DNA from: Streptomyces sp. NBC_00448
GTDB lineage: Bacteria; Actinomycetota; Actinomycetes; Streptomycetales; Streptomycetaceae
Direction: 5' to 3'
Assembly: GCF_036014115.1 (NCBI RefSeq)
Contig: NZ_CP107913.1
Coordinates: 2,607,001 to 2,671,000, forward strand
DNA: 64,000 bases
Shown here one piece after another: positions 1 to 8,445 of this stretch. Position numbers and translations under genes: made by a program. Each line of letters begins with the position of its first letter. The first letter of the stretch is position 1. Under the pieces are notes generated by a model. It searched no databases, was not told the origin of the DNA, and was given only the letters and a program-made list of their open reading frames with translations.

Positions 1-913
1 CCGCCAGGTCCTTGAGGTGCTGCTCGTACTGCGCCGGCGTGACCACCTTGACGTTGAACAGCATCCGGGAGTGGTCCACGCCGCAGAGTTCGGCGCACTT
101 GCCCTTGAAGTCACCGAGCCGGCTCGGGGTGACCTGGAAGTCGTTGGTCTGGCCCGGGACGACGTCCATCTTCATCAGGAAGGGGATGACCCAGAAGTCG
201 TGGATGACGTCACGCGAGGTCAGCACGAACCGGACGGACTCGCCCTTCGGCAGCCACAGGGTCGGCCCGGGAAGCCCGGTGTCCGGGTCCTTGCTGGCCG
301 CGGTGCCGACGTCGTAGACGCCTTCCTCACCGGGCTGCCAGTCGAGCTTGTTCTGCGGGATCTCGTTGAGCTCCGCCGGCACCTTGGGGGGTGTGGCGGG
401 GTTGCCGTCCACGTTCTCCAGGTAGTTGAAGCCCCAGCTCCACTGGAACCCGACCACGTTGATCACGTGCTGCGGCTTCTTCGAGGTGTCCAGCAGCTTC
501 GTCTCGTCCCGGGCGGTGAAGTAGAACAGCACCGCGATCACGAGGATCGGAACGATCGTGTAAAAGGCCTCGATCGGCATGTTGTAACGGGTCTGCGGAG
601 GGACCTCGACCTTGGTCCGGCTGCGCCGGTGGAAGATCACGCTCCACAGGATCAGGCCCCATACCAGTACACCGGTCGCCAGTGCGGCGGCCCAGGAGCC
701 CTGCCAGAGGGAGAGGATTCGCGGTGCCTGTTCCGTCGCCGGGGTGGGCATACCGAGGCGGGGGTAGTCCTTGTAGGAGCAACCCGTTGCGGTTGCCAGG
801 ACCAGGCCCGCGGCCAGCGCCCGCGGCAGCCATCGCCGCACCGGGCGCCGCGACAATGGGGTACCTCCCACGCCGTCCTGGCCGTGGGGGAGGTCGGAGC
901 CGTTGGGACTCAC
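1..913 (-). CDS. ctaC: Cytochrome c oxidase subunit II, C-terminus cut off by window edge
   Basis: Electron-entry subunit of the aa3-type terminal oxidase; it carries the binuclear CuA centre on the outer face of the membrane. The N-terminus is a lipoprotein signal ending in an ATGC lipobox. Two membrane segments follow (around SWAAALATGVLVWGLILW and AFYTIVPILVIAVLF). The CuA loop CAELCGVDHSRM is visible at about 65-100 on the plus strand. The GTG at 913 is chosen because the product begins SPNGSD, as I recall for the S. coelicolor protein. The stretch just after this (LPHGQDGVGG) is encoded by a palindromic repeat and looks inserted; a start at an internal TTG or GTG is possible. The upstream part of the oxidase operon would lie outside the window. 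Confidence 0.93.
   Translation of the reverse strand, partial: MSPNGSDLPHGQDGVGGTPLSRRPVRRWLPRALAAGLVLATATGCSYKDYPRLGMPTPATEQAPRILSLWQGSWAAALATGVLVWGLILWSVIFHRRSRTKVEVPPQTRYNMPIEAFYTIVPILVIAVLFYFTARDETKLLDTSKKPQHVINVVGFQWSWGFNYLENVDGNPATPPKVPAELNEIPQNKLDWQPGEEGVYDVGTAASKDPDTGLPGPTLWLPKGESVRFVLTSRDVIHDFWVIPFLMKMDVVPGQTNDFQVTPSRLGDFKGKCAELCGVDHSRMLFNVKVVTPAQYEQHLKDLA
861..894. repeat. Imperfect palindrome inside the ctaC signal peptide
   Basis: ACCTCCCACG (863-872) faces CGTGGGGGAGGT (883-894) around a short loop. It resembles the GGTACCTCCC palindromes that I recall from Streptomyces intergenic regions. It lies in frame near the start of ctaC and adds about ten codons rich in Gly, Pro and His. 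Confidence 0.55.
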
Positions 914-1216
914 GTAGCGCCTTCCCGAGAGTCTCGCCCGCGCGTCCCGAGTGTTCCGGCCGTCTGCTGGTCGGTCGGCCCGAGCGCGGGCGCGTAGGTG
1001 TGGATGTTTATGCGGCACAAACCCTACTGGACGCTATTTGGAGTCTCGCGGGGAGGGGGGCCAACGCGCCGGGGCGCTCCCCGAAGGGGTGGATCAGGTG
1101 CGGATCGGGTGCGGATCAGGCCCGGTCCGATCCCGGAAATGCGCCACGCCGCGGGTGTTCTGACGCCGCGCCGAGCGGCGCGCCGGGGCGGGCGGCGCGG
1201 GTTGTAGCGTGCTGAG
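914..1216. other. Divergent intergenic region, nothing assigned
   Basis: This 303-base gap separates the ctaC start (minus strand) from the cysteine desulfurase gene (plus strand). It must hold both promoters. I see no clear hexamers, RNA gene or convincing small ORF in it. Confidence 0.4.
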
Positions 1217-2722
1217 GTGCCCTACTTCGACGCGGCCTCCGCCGCTCCCCTGCATCCCGTGGCGCGCCAGGCGCTGCTCGCCGCGCTGGACGAGGGATGG
1301 GCCGACCCGGCCCGGCTGTACCGCGAGGGGCGCCAGGCGCGGCTGCTGCTCGACGCGGCGCGCGAGGCCGCCGCGGAGGCGGTGGGCTGCCGCGCCGACG
1401 AGTTGGTGTTCACTCCTTCGGGGACGCGCGCACTGCACTCCGCCGTGTCGGGGGCGGCCGCCGGGCGGCGCCGGGTCGGCCGCCGGCTGGTGGTCTCGGC
1501 GGTGGAGCATTCGGCGGTACTCCACACGGCGGAGGCGGTCCCGGGGGCCGAAACCGTACAAGTGGGGGTGGATCGGACCGGCCGGGTGCGGCCGGCGGAC
1601 TTCGCCGCGGCGCTCGCGGGCGAGGGGCGGCCGCGGACCGGGCCGGAGTCGGGGGGCGGCGGTACGGCGCTGGCCGCGCTCCAGTCGGCGAACCACGAAG
1701 TGGGCACGGTCCAACCGGTCACGGAGGTCGCCGACCTGTGCCGCGCCGCCGGGGTGCCGCTGCTGGTGGACGCGGCGCAGTCGCTGGCGTGGGGCCCGGT
1801 GGAGGGCGCCTGGTCGCTGCTGGCGGCGAGCGCGCACAAATGGGGCGGGCCGCCCGGGGTCGGGCTGCTCGCGGTCCGCAAGGGCACCCGCTACGCCCCC
1901 CAGGAGCCCGCCGACGAAAGGGAGTCGGGCCGCTCCCCCGGCTTCCAGAACCTCCCCGCGATCGTGGCCGCGGCCGCGTCCCTGCGGGCGGTGCGCGCGG
2001 AGGCGGCGGCCGAGGCGGCCCGCCTGTCGGTGCTGGTGGACCGGATCAGGGCGGCGGTGCCGCGCCTGGTCCCCGACGTCGAGGTGGTCGGCCACGACCG
2101 GCTGCGGCTGCCGCACCTGGTCACGTTCTCCTGCCTGTACGTCGACGGGGAGGCGCTGCTGACCGGTCTGGACCGGGCGGGTTTCTCGGTCTCCTCCGGG
2201 TCCTCGTGCACGTCGAGCACCCTGACGCCCAGCCATGTGCTCAAGGCCATGGGGGTGCTGTCGGAGGGGAACGTCCGGGTGTCGCTGCCGGCCGGCACCT
2301 CCGCGGCGGACGTCGACCGCTTCCTCGACGCGCTGCCCGAGGTGGTGGAGCAGGTGCGCGCACAGCTCGGCGCCCCGACGGCCGTACGCGGAGCGGCCGT
2401 TGGCGCCGGGGACGATGACGCGGCAGAGGTGGAGCAGGCGGGGGTGGAGGCAGCGGAGGCGGAGACGCCAAGGACGGATGCGCCGGAAGTGGCGACCGAG
2501 GGCCTGCTGGTCGACTCGCTCGGCAAGCGCTGCCCGATCCCCGTCATCGAACTCGCCAAGGTGATCGGCGACGTTCCGGTCGGCGGCCTCGTCACGGTGC
2601 TGTCCGACGACGAGGCCGCGCGGCTGGACATCCCCGCGTGGTGCGAGATGCGCGCGCAGGAGTACGTCGGCGAGCGCCCCGCCGAGCGCGGCGTCGCCTA
2701 CCTGGTGCGGCGCCGCGGCTGA
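1217..2722 (+). CDS. Cysteine desulfurase fused to a TusA-like sulfur carrier domain
   Basis: Class V aminotransferase-fold, PLP-dependent enzyme expected to remove sulfur from cysteine. The PLP lysine is in SAHKWGG (about K208) and the candidate persulfide cysteine in SSGSSCTSS (about C331). After an acidic Ala/Glu linker (about 395-425), residues 430-501 form a TusA/SirA domain starting VDSLGKRCPIPVIELAK, with the carrier cysteine at about C439. The protein is 501 residues, against about 380-400 for a lone desulfurase. The start is a GTG with a short GCTGAGG before it. The fusion suggests direct transfer of persulfide from the desulfurase active site to the attached carrier. The final acceptor cannot be told from this window; erpA nearby hints at Fe-S or thio-cofactor supply. 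Confidence 0.88.
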   Translation: MPYFDAASAAPLHPVARQALLAALDEGWADPARLYREGRQARLLLDAAREAAAEAVGCRADELVFTPSGTRALHSAVSGAAAGRRRVGRRLVVSAVEHSAVLHTAEAVPGAETVQVGVDRTGRVRPADFAAALAGEGRPRTGPESGGGGTALAALQSANHEVGTVQPVTEVADLCRAAGVPLLVDAAQSLAWGPVEGAWSLLAASAHKWGGPPGVGLLAVRKGTRYAPQEPADERESGRSPGFQNLPAIVAAAASLRAVRAEAAAEAARLSVLVDRIRAAVPRLVPDVEVVGHDRLRLPHLVTFSCLYVDGEALLTGLDRAGFSVSSGSSCTSSTLTPSHVLKAMGVLSEGNVRVSLPAGTSAADVDRFLDALPEVVEQVRAQLGAPTAVRGAAVGAGDDDAAEVEQAGVEAAEAETPRTDAPEVATEGLLVDSLGKRCPIPVIELAKVIGDVPVGGLVTVLSDDEAARLDIPAWCEMRAQEYVGERPAERGVAYLVRRRG

Positions 2723-2749
2723 GCGGGGGCGTCCCGTACGTGCGATGCT

Positions 2750-2774
2750 GCGGCAACGGCCGGGCCGGTGCCGC
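2750..2774. terminator. Hairpin between convergent genes
   Basis: GCGGCAACGGCC (2750-2761) pairs with GGCCGGTGCCGC (2763-2774) with one mismatch. It lies in the 61-base gap between the convergent desulfurase and adenosine kinase genes, so it probably terminates both. There is no T tract, as is common in high-GC actinobacteria. Confidence 0.5.
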
Positions 2775-2783
2775 GGGGTACGG

Positions 2784-3761
2784 TCAGGCGCCGATGTGCC
2801 CGCGCACCTCGTCCGCGGCCGTGTCGCCGTACGCCTTCGTGAACCGCTCCATGAAGTGGCCGCGGCGCAGTTCGTACTCCTGGGTGCCGAGGGTCTCGAT
2901 CACCAGGGTGGCGAGCATGCAGCCGACCTGGGCGGCGCGTTCGAGGCCGACGCCCCAGGACAGGCCGGACAGGAACCCGGCGCGGAAGCCGTCGCCGACG
3001 CCGGTCGGGTCGACCTTCGCCTCTTCCTGCGCGCAGCCGACCACGATGTCCTGCTCGCCCTTGCGTTCGATCCGCACGCCCTTGGCGCCGAGCGTGGTCA
3101 CCCGGTTCTCCACCCGGTCCAGGATCTCCTCGGCGCTCCAGCCGGTCTTGGACTCGATCAGCCCGGCTTCGTACTCGTTGTTGAACAGGTACGCGGCGCC
3201 GTCGACCAGAATCCGGATGTCGTCGCCGTTCATCCGGGCGATCTGCTGGGAGAAGTCCGCGGCGAACGGGATGTCCCGGGTCCGGCACTCCTGGGTGTGC
3301 CGGATCATCGCCTCCGGATCGTCGGCGCCGATGGACACCAGGTCCAGGCCGCCCGTCCGCTCCGCGACGTGGTGCAGTTCGATCAGCCGCGCCTCGCTCA
3401 TCGCGCCGGCGTAGAACGAGCCGATCTGGTTGTGCGCCGCGTCGGTGGTGCAGATGAAGCGGGCGGTGTGCAGCACTTCGGAGATCCGCACCGAGTCGGT
3501 GTCCACGCCGTGGCGCTCCAGCCAGGCCCGGTACTCGGCGAAGTCGGCGCCGGCCGCGCCGACCAGGATCGGCTTCGTGCCGAGCTGGCCCATGCCGAAG
3601 CAGATGTTCGCGGCGACACCGCCGCGCCGTACGTCCAGCGCGTCCACGAGGAACGACAGGGACACCGTGTGGAGTTGGTCCGCGACGAGCTGATCGGCGA
3701 ACTTGCCGGGGAAGGTCATCAGATGGTCGGTGGCGATTGATCCAGTTACGGCGATACGCAC
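2784..3761 (-). CDS. adoK: Adenosine kinase, PfkB/ribokinase family
   Basis: Phosphorylates adenosine to AMP in purine salvage. The protein (325 residues) starts RIAVTGSIATDHLM, as I recall for mycobacterial AdoK (Rv2202c), and has the PfkB C-terminal signature DPTGVGDGFRAGF with the catalytic base at about D257. It also has the N-terminal RGGVAANICFGMGQLG region of the family. The GTG at 3761 has GGGAG about 8 bases upstream, better than the longer reading from 3800. In mycobacteria adoK also sits near ctaC and erpA, so the neighbourhood supports the call. Substrate specificity for adenosine over other sugars is inferred from this resemblance. Confidence 0.88.
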   Translation of the reverse strand: MRIAVTGSIATDHLMTFPGKFADQLVADQLHTVSLSFLVDALDVRRGGVAANICFGMGQLGTKPILVGAAGADFAEYRAWLERHGVDTDSVRISEVLHTARFICTTDAAHNQIGSFYAGAMSEARLIELHHVAERTGGLDLVSIGADDPEAMIRHTQECRTRDIPFAADFSQQIARMNGDDIRILVDGAAYLFNNEYEAGLIESKTGWSAEEILDRVENRVTTLGAKGVRIERKGEQDIVVGCAQEEAKVDPTGVGDGFRAGFLSGLSWGVGLERAAQVGCMLATLVIETLGTQEYELRRGHFMERFTKAYGDTAADEVRGHIGA

Positions 3762-3954
3762 GACGGCGACTCCCGGGAAACGGTGGTGAGGTCCCCTCAC
3801 GCTACCGGTCCCCGTGGAGTGGATGGCCGGGTTCCCCCCGGTGGGCAGGCCGTCCCCCGGCCGGCAACGCCAATCCCGGCCACGACCGCGGACGGCCGAA
3901 AATTACCGGTTGGTAGCCCTTTGTCCGCCCCGCGAACGTGCCTAGGGTCGAGGT

Positions 3955-4155
3955 ATGAGTACTCCTCGCACCGGCGCGTACACGGAAAACCCCGAAAGCA
4001 TGGCGGAACTGCTCGGCGACTGCCACCGCACCGCGCAGCACTGGAGCCACTCGGCCCCGGCCGCGCCGCAGCCCGCGCGCCTACGCCCCCCGGGCATCCA
4101 CGTCCCGCCGAAGTCCGTCGCCGCCGTGCGGGACATGACGGAGTACGGCGCCTGA
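3955..4155 (+). CDS. Small conserved-looking hypothetical protein (66 aa)
   Basis: This short ORF starts with ATG behind GGTCGAGGT and has Streptomyces-like codon use. The product is hydrophilic, begins MSTPRTGAYTENPESM, is rich in Pro, His and Ala in the middle, and has no membrane segment or known motif. It lies between adoK and a secreted or membrane protein gene on the same strand, about 145 bases before the latter. I do not recognise a function. Its existence rests on codon bias, position and a plausible start. Confidence 0.5.
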   Translation: MSTPRTGAYTENPESMAELLGDCHRTAQHWSHSAPAAPQPARLRPPGIHVPPKSVAAVRDMTEYGA

Positions 4156-4299
4156 CCAGGCGCCCGACCGGGCGCCGCTCCCGCACCTCGCACCTTTTCG
4201 CACCCCACCCGCCACAGCCTCACCCGAACGGTGGAACCGCTTCGCGCTCCGCCACGTCCCATGTGCACCTGACGGTCGACAGAGCCGAAGGAGCACCCA

Positions 4300-5859
4300 G
4301 TGAGCAAGGAACGCGACGACGGCGCCAACGAAGGCAGCACCCGTGGCACGCAGCCCGCGGCGAGCGCCGAGAGCCCGGAGAGCGGCGACCGCCCCACCCG
4401 TAAACCCCGGTGGGCCATCGCAGCGGTCGCGGCGGCCGTACTCGTGGTCGGCGGCGGTGGCGCCTGGTGGGCGTCCGCGGCGGGCGGCGGAGGCGGTGGC
4501 AACGCGGGCGACCCCAGCCCGCTCCGTATGGACGCCCCGGTGAACGGCGCCGCGCCGGGCGCCTCGGGGCCGACCGACGGTGGTGCGGACCTCTACCACC
4601 TGACCGGCACGCTGCCGCAGGGACCCGAGAAGGCCGCGATCTACGACGCGTCCGGCGCGGTGACCACCGCCGACGTGCAGCGCCTCGCCCGGCTGCTGGG
4701 GGTGCCCGGCAGCGTGCGCACGGAGAACGGCTCGTGGCGGGTGGGCGCCGAGGCGGGCGCCGCCAGGCCGTCGCTCATGGTGAGCAGGACGGCGCCGGGC
4801 ACCTGGACGTACACCTCCGGCGGCGCGCCCGCGACGGGCGCGCGGACCGGCGGTTCCGACACCTCCCCGGTCCCCGCGGCGAAGGCGGCGGCCGTGGCGG
4901 CGCCGGTGCTCAAGGGGCTCGGGCTGTCCGGCGCGAAGGTGGACACCTCGACCGCGGTCGGCCCGATCCGCACGGTGAGCGCGGACCCGCGGGTGGGCGG
5001 GATGTCCACCCACGGCTGGACCACGTCGCTGCAGATCGGCGCGGACGGCCGGATCAGCAACGGCTTCGGCCGGCTGTCGGACCTCGCGAAGGGCGACACC
5101 TACCCGGTGGTGAGCGCGGCCACCGCGCTGAAGGAGCTCAACACCTCCACCACGATCATGCACCCGGGCGCCGTGAACGGCGGGATCGTGCCGTGCCGGG
5201 CCGTACCGGCGCCGTCCGCGAAGTCCGGCGCGAAATCCGGTGCCACCTCCACGACGTCCGGCGGTGCCTCCTCGTCGCCCTGCGTGCCGAGCAGCGGCGG
5301 CGGGCAGTCGACCGAGGTGCGCGGCGCGTCCTTCGGGCTCGCGCTGGAGTACGTGTCGGGCGTCCAGACGCTGGTGCCCGCCTGGCTCTTCCAGACCGCG
5401 CCGGCCGGGGCGACCCGGACCTCGGTGGTGGCGCAGACCGCGGTCGACCCGCGCTACATCGCGAGCCCGAGCGGCAGCCCCGGCAGCGTGCCGCCCACCG
5501 GCCCGGCCTCTCCCCCGCCGTCGCTGAACCCGGGCGGGCCGATCCTGCCCACCAGCCCGGCGGACCCGGCGAACCCGCCGAGCGGCCGGACCGTGCACCG
5601 TGTGCCGATCGACTCCTACACCACCGCGGGCCGCACCCTCACGCTCGTCTACGAGGGCGGCGCGTGCGACACCTACCAGGCGTCGGCGAGCGCGAGCGGC
5701 GGCCAGGTGCGGGTGTCGGTGGTCGCGACGCCGAAGCCGAAGGGGACGGTGTGCCCGATGATCATCCGGTCGATGAGCCAGAAGGTGACGCTGGCGGCGC
5801 CGTTGGGCGACCGCAAGGTGGTGGACGCCTCGAACGACCGGCCGCTCGCGGGCCACTGA
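4300..5859 (+). CDS. Membrane-anchored, mostly extracytoplasmic protein of unknown function
   Basis: A 519-residue protein with a hydrophilic N-terminus (1-35), one membrane segment (about 37-62, around WAIAAVAAAVLVVGGGGAWW) and a long secreted part. The external region is rich in Gly, Ser, Pro and Thr. It has a Pro-rich stretch near 395-430 and a C-terminal globular-looking section with paired Cys (GGACDTY and GTVCPM). The GTG start at 4300 follows an AAGGAG at about 4288-4293. Position between adoK and erpA resembles the place of a membrane protein gene in mycobacteria. No catalytic motif is visible. It could be a cell-envelope protein tied to cytochrome oxidase or Fe-S neighbours, but that is only a guess from position. 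Confidence 0.75.
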   Translation: MSKERDDGANEGSTRGTQPAASAESPESGDRPTRKPRWAIAAVAAAVLVVGGGGAWWASAAGGGGGGNAGDPSPLRMDAPVNGAAPGASGPTDGGADLYHLTGTLPQGPEKAAIYDASGAVTTADVQRLARLLGVPGSVRTENGSWRVGAEAGAARPSLMVSRTAPGTWTYTSGGAPATGARTGGSDTSPVPAAKAAAVAAPVLKGLGLSGAKVDTSTAVGPIRTVSADPRVGGMSTHGWTTSLQIGADGRISNGFGRLSDLAKGDTYPVVSAATALKELNTSTTIMHPGAVNGGIVPCRAVPAPSAKSGAKSGATSTTSGGASSSPCVPSSGGGQSTEVRGASFGLALEYVSGVQTLVPAWLFQTAPAGATRTSVVAQTAVDPRYIASPSGSPGSVPPTGPASPPPSLNPGGPILPTSPADPANPPSGRTVHRVPIDSYTTAGRTLTLVYEGGACDTYQASASASGGQVRVSVVATPKPKGTVCPMIIRSMSQKVTLAAPLGDRKVVDASNDRPLAGH

Positions 5860-5886
5860 CCGGCCCCGCGACCCGCCGGACATGAC

Positions 5887-5921
5887 GAAGCGGCGGCACC
5901 CATGGGGGGTGCCGCCGCTTC
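5887..5921. terminator. Strong bidirectional hairpin
   Basis: A perfect 15-bp stem (5887-5901 with 5907-5921, arms GAAGCGGCGGCACCC and complement) and a five-base loop. It lies between the convergent membrane protein gene and erpA and can serve both. Confidence 0.8.
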
Positions 5922-5968
5922 CGTGCGACCGCTGCTGTGCGACGCGGGGGAATCCGCGACTCAGCGAC

Positions 5969-6322
5969 TCAGTGGAAGGAGTCGCCGCAGGCGCAGGAAC
6001 CCGTGGCGTTCGGGTTGTCGATCGTGAAGCCCTGCTTCTCGATGGTGTCGACGAAGTCGATGGAGGCGCCGCCCAGGTACGGGGCGCTCATCCGGTCGGT
6101 GACGACCTTGACGCCGCCGAAGTCCTTGACCACGTCGCCGTCGAGGGCACGCTCGTCGAAGAAGAGCTGGTAGCGCAGGCCCGAGCAGCCGCCGGGCTGG
6201 ACGGCGACCCGCAGGGCGAGGTCCTCGCGGCCCTCCTGCTCGAGCAGGCTCTTCACCTTGGCGGCGGCAGCGTCGGACAGGAGGATGCCGTCCGTCGTGG
6301 TGGTCTCGTCCTGAACCGTCAT
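5969..6322 (-). CDS. erpA: A-type iron-sulfur cluster insertion protein
   Basis: Carries and delivers Fe-S clusters to apoproteins in the cytoplasm. The 117-residue HesB/IscA-family product has the three conserved cysteines, C46 in GGCSG plus C110 and C112 in SCACGD near the C-terminus. The ATG at 6322 is chosen because GGGAG lies 8 bases before it; a GTG three codons earlier would overlap that site. It is divergent from nadA, which encodes a [4Fe-4S] enzyme, so delivery of clusters to NadA or to LipA (also in the window) is plausible. Whether it acts as ErpA or a general A-type carrier cannot be decided here. Confidence 0.93.
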   Translation of the reverse strand: MTVQDETTTTDGILLSDAAAAKVKSLLEQEGREDLALRVAVQPGGCSGLRYQLFFDERALDGDVVKDFGGVKVVTDRMSAPYLGGASIDFVDTIEKQGFTIDNPNATGSCACGDSFH

Positions 6323-6506
6323 GTGCTTCACTCCCGGGTTGTACGGACTGCTGGCTATCGATGCCTAACCGACGCCTATTCGGATTCATTCCGGGTCCGT
6401 GGCGACTTCTTCCTCACTCGTCCCTCCATGTTCGCACACGCCCAAGGGATGACCAGCGGTATGCGTCACACTGACGAAACCGGCATCGTCAATCTGACAC
6501 GAACGG

Positions 6507-6521
6507 GTTATGATAGATAAC
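6507..6521. promoter_or_regulatory. Palindrome overlapping a possible nadA -10
   Basis: GTTAT-GATAG-ATAAC is a perfect inverted repeat with 5-bp arms. TATGAT (6509-6514) within it could be the nadA -10 box. The site is 50 bases before the nadA start, where a repressor of NAD synthesis could act. I cannot assign a regulator. Confidence 0.4.
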
Positions 6522-6571
6522 GTCAAGTAGACGAGAAGGTCTGCGCGCTGCGAAGAAAGGGCTACGGGCCC

Positions 6572-7765
6572 GTGACCACCACACAAACGCCGACTGTCCC
6601 GACGGAGCCCCTGGACGTCCGGCCCACGCCACTGGCCCTACTGCTGCTCGGCCGCGAGTCCGACCCGCGCAGCGAGCGCGGCGTGGAGTGCCCGGGCGAC
6701 CTGCCCGCGCCGTCCGACCCCGACCTGGTGGCGCGGGCACGGGCCGCCAAGGCCCGGCTGGGCGAGAAGGTCTTCATCCTCGGCCACCACTACCAGCGCG
6801 ACGAGGTCATCGAGTTCGCGGACGTCACCGGCGACTCCTTCAAGCTCGCCCGCGACGCGGCCGCCCGGCCCGACGCCGAGTACATCGTCTTCTGCGGCGT
6901 GCACTTCATGGCCGAGTCCGCGGACATCCTCACCTCGGACGCCCAGCAGGTGATCCTCCCGGACCTCGCGGCCGGCTGCTCGATGGCCGACATGGCCACC
7001 GCCGAGCAGGTCGCCGAGTGCTGGGACGTCCTCGCCGACGCCGGTGTCGCCGATGTCACGGTCCCGGTGTCGTACATGAACTCCTCGGCGGACATCAAGG
7101 CGTTCACCGGCCGGCACGGCGGCACCATCTGCACCTCGTCCAACGCCCGGCGCGCGTTGGAGTGGGCGTTCGAGCAGGGCGAGAAGGTGCTCTTCCTGCC
7201 CGACCAGCACCTCGGCCGCAACACCGCGGTACGCGACATGGGCCTGTCGCTCGACGACTGCGTGGTCTACAACCCGCACAAGCCCGGCGGCGGCCTCACC
7301 GCCGAGCAGTTGCGGGCCGCGAAGATGATCCTGTGGCGCGGGCACTGCTCGGTGCACGGCCGGTTCTCGCTGGAGTCGGTCGAGGACGTCCGGGCCCGCA
7401 TACCCGGGGTCAACGTCCTGGTGCACCCCGAGTGCAAGCACGAGGTCGTCACCGCGGCGGACTACGTCGGCTCCACCGAGCACATCATCAAGATGCTCGA
7501 CGAGGCGCCCGCGGGCTCCGCGTGGGCCCTGGGCACCGAGCTCAACCTCGTCCGACGCCTGGCCGCCGCCCACCCCGACAAGCAGATCGTCTTCCTCGAC
7601 AAGACCGTCTGCTTCTGCTCCACCATGAACCGCATCGACCTGCCCCACCTGGTCTGGACCCTGGAGTCCCTGGCCGACGGCAAGCTGGTCAACCGCATCC
7701 AGGTCGACGCGGAGACCGAGCACTTCGCCAAGCTGGCGCTGGAGCAGATGCTGGCCCTGCCGTAA
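6572..7765 (+). CDS. nadA: Quinolinate synthase A
   Basis: Condenses iminoaspartate with dihydroxyacetone phosphate to quinolinate in de novo NAD synthesis, using a [4Fe-4S] cluster. The 397-residue protein has the family segments GHHYQRDEVIEFAD, FCGVHFMAESADIL, and the C-terminal KTVCFCSTMNRIDL. The three cluster-ligand cysteines are expected in FCGVHF, HPECKHE and the CFC segment. The GTG start follows GAAGAAAGGG at a good distance. nadB and nadC are not next to it, so it is transcribed apart from the rest of the pathway or they lie elsewhere. ErpA, encoded divergently, is a natural source of its cluster. Confidence 0.96.
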   Translation: MTTTQTPTVPTEPLDVRPTPLALLLLGRESDPRSERGVECPGDLPAPSDPDLVARARAAKARLGEKVFILGHHYQRDEVIEFADVTGDSFKLARDAAARPDAEYIVFCGVHFMAESADILTSDAQQVILPDLAAGCSMADMATAEQVAECWDVLADAGVADVTVPVSYMNSSADIKAFTGRHGGTICTSSNARRALEWAFEQGEKVLFLPDQHLGRNTAVRDMGLSLDDCVVYNPHKPGGGLTAEQLRAAKMILWRGHCSVHGRFSLESVEDVRARIPGVNVLVHPECKHEVVTAADYVGSTEHIIKMLDEAPAGSAWALGTELNLVRRLAAAHPDKQIVFLDKTVCFCSTMNRIDLPHLVWTLESLADGKLVNRIQVDAETEHFAKLALEQMLALP

Positions 7766-7815
7766 CGCACCCGCCCCGCACCCCCGCCCGCGCCCGAACG
7801 GGCCCGAGCACCCGA

Positions 7816-7850
7816 CGGCCCCGGCCGGCGCACCTCCGCCGCCGGGGCCG
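7816..7850. terminator. GC-rich hairpin after nadA
   Basis: CGGCCCCGGC (7816-7825) is complementary to GCCGGGGCCG (7841-7850) with a 15-base loop. It sits between the convergent nadA and padR-like genes. Confidence 0.5.
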
Positions 7851-7858
7851 CCGCACGC

Positions 7859-8431
7859 TCAGCGCCGCACTTCCGGCACTTCCGGCACTTCCGGCACTTC
7901 CGGCACTTCCGGCACTTCCGCGAGGATGTCCGGCAGTTCACTCATCCAGGCGAGCGCGGCCCGCTCGTAGTGGATGCCGAAGCGCATCGTGGCGCGCTGG
8001 TACGGATCGAGGCCGCCCTGCTTCTCCGCGTCGAGGTATCCGGCGAGCCGCTGCTCGTGGGCCGCGCGGTGCCGCTCGACGTACTCGAGCAGCCTGCCGG
8101 TGTCGAGATGCGCGCCGAACGCCAGCGTCAGCAGCAGCGGGTACCGGATCTGCTCGGTCTCCGGTGGCTGCGCCATCCACTCCGCGAAAGCCTCCCGCCC
8201 GGCATCCGTGAGGGTGTACGGGCGCCGCGAGCGCGTCCCGGTGGCTCCGGCGACGACGAGGCCGCGTTCGTCGAGCGCGCCGAGTTCCCGGTACACCTGG
8301 CTGCGCGTCAGGCTCCAGAAGTCCCCGATGAACGCCTCGGCGAATCCCAGCAGTTCATAGCCGCTCGCCTCGCCCGCGTGCAGGAAGCCGAGGAGCGAGG
8401 CGGCCGTCGGGTTGAGGTCGGTCCGCGTCAC
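7859..8431 (-). CDS. PadR-family transcriptional regulator with a C-terminal PEV repeat
   Basis: A 190-residue DNA-binding regulator. The N-terminal winged helix reads LLGFLHAGEASGYELL then SLTRSQVYRELGALDERGLV, the usual PadR pattern. A helical C-terminal dimerisation region follows. The end is a run of Glu-Val-Pro triplets encoded by a 9-bp tandem repeat, just before RR and stop. The GTG at 8431 is preferred: AGGGAG is 6 bases upstream, whereas the in-frame ATG at 8437 abuts it. It is divergent from a small membrane protein gene, with two similar operators in between, so self-regulation and control of that gene are likely. The ligand is unknown. Confidence 0.86.
   Translation of the reverse strand: MTRTDLNPTAASLLGFLHAGEASGYELLGFAEAFIGDFWSLTRSQVYRELGALDERGLVVAGATGTRSRRPYTLTDAGREAFAEWMAQPPETEQIRYPLLLTLAFGAHLDTGRLLEYVERHRAAHEQRLAGYLDAEKQGGLDPYQRATMRFGIHYERAALAWMSELPDILAEVPEVPEVPEVPEVPEVRR
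7868..7921. repeat. 9-bp tandem repeat, six units
   Basis: Five perfect copies of CACTTCCGG and one variant (CACTTCCGC). They encode the Glu-Val-Pro tail of the PadR regulator in frame, so changes in copy number would only alter tail length. Confidence 0.95.
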
Positions 8432-8445
8432 GCACATCTCCCTTG

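Noticed and set aside
7868..7921. CRISPR or mobile element repeat
   Set aside because: It is a 9-bp coding repeat without spacers.
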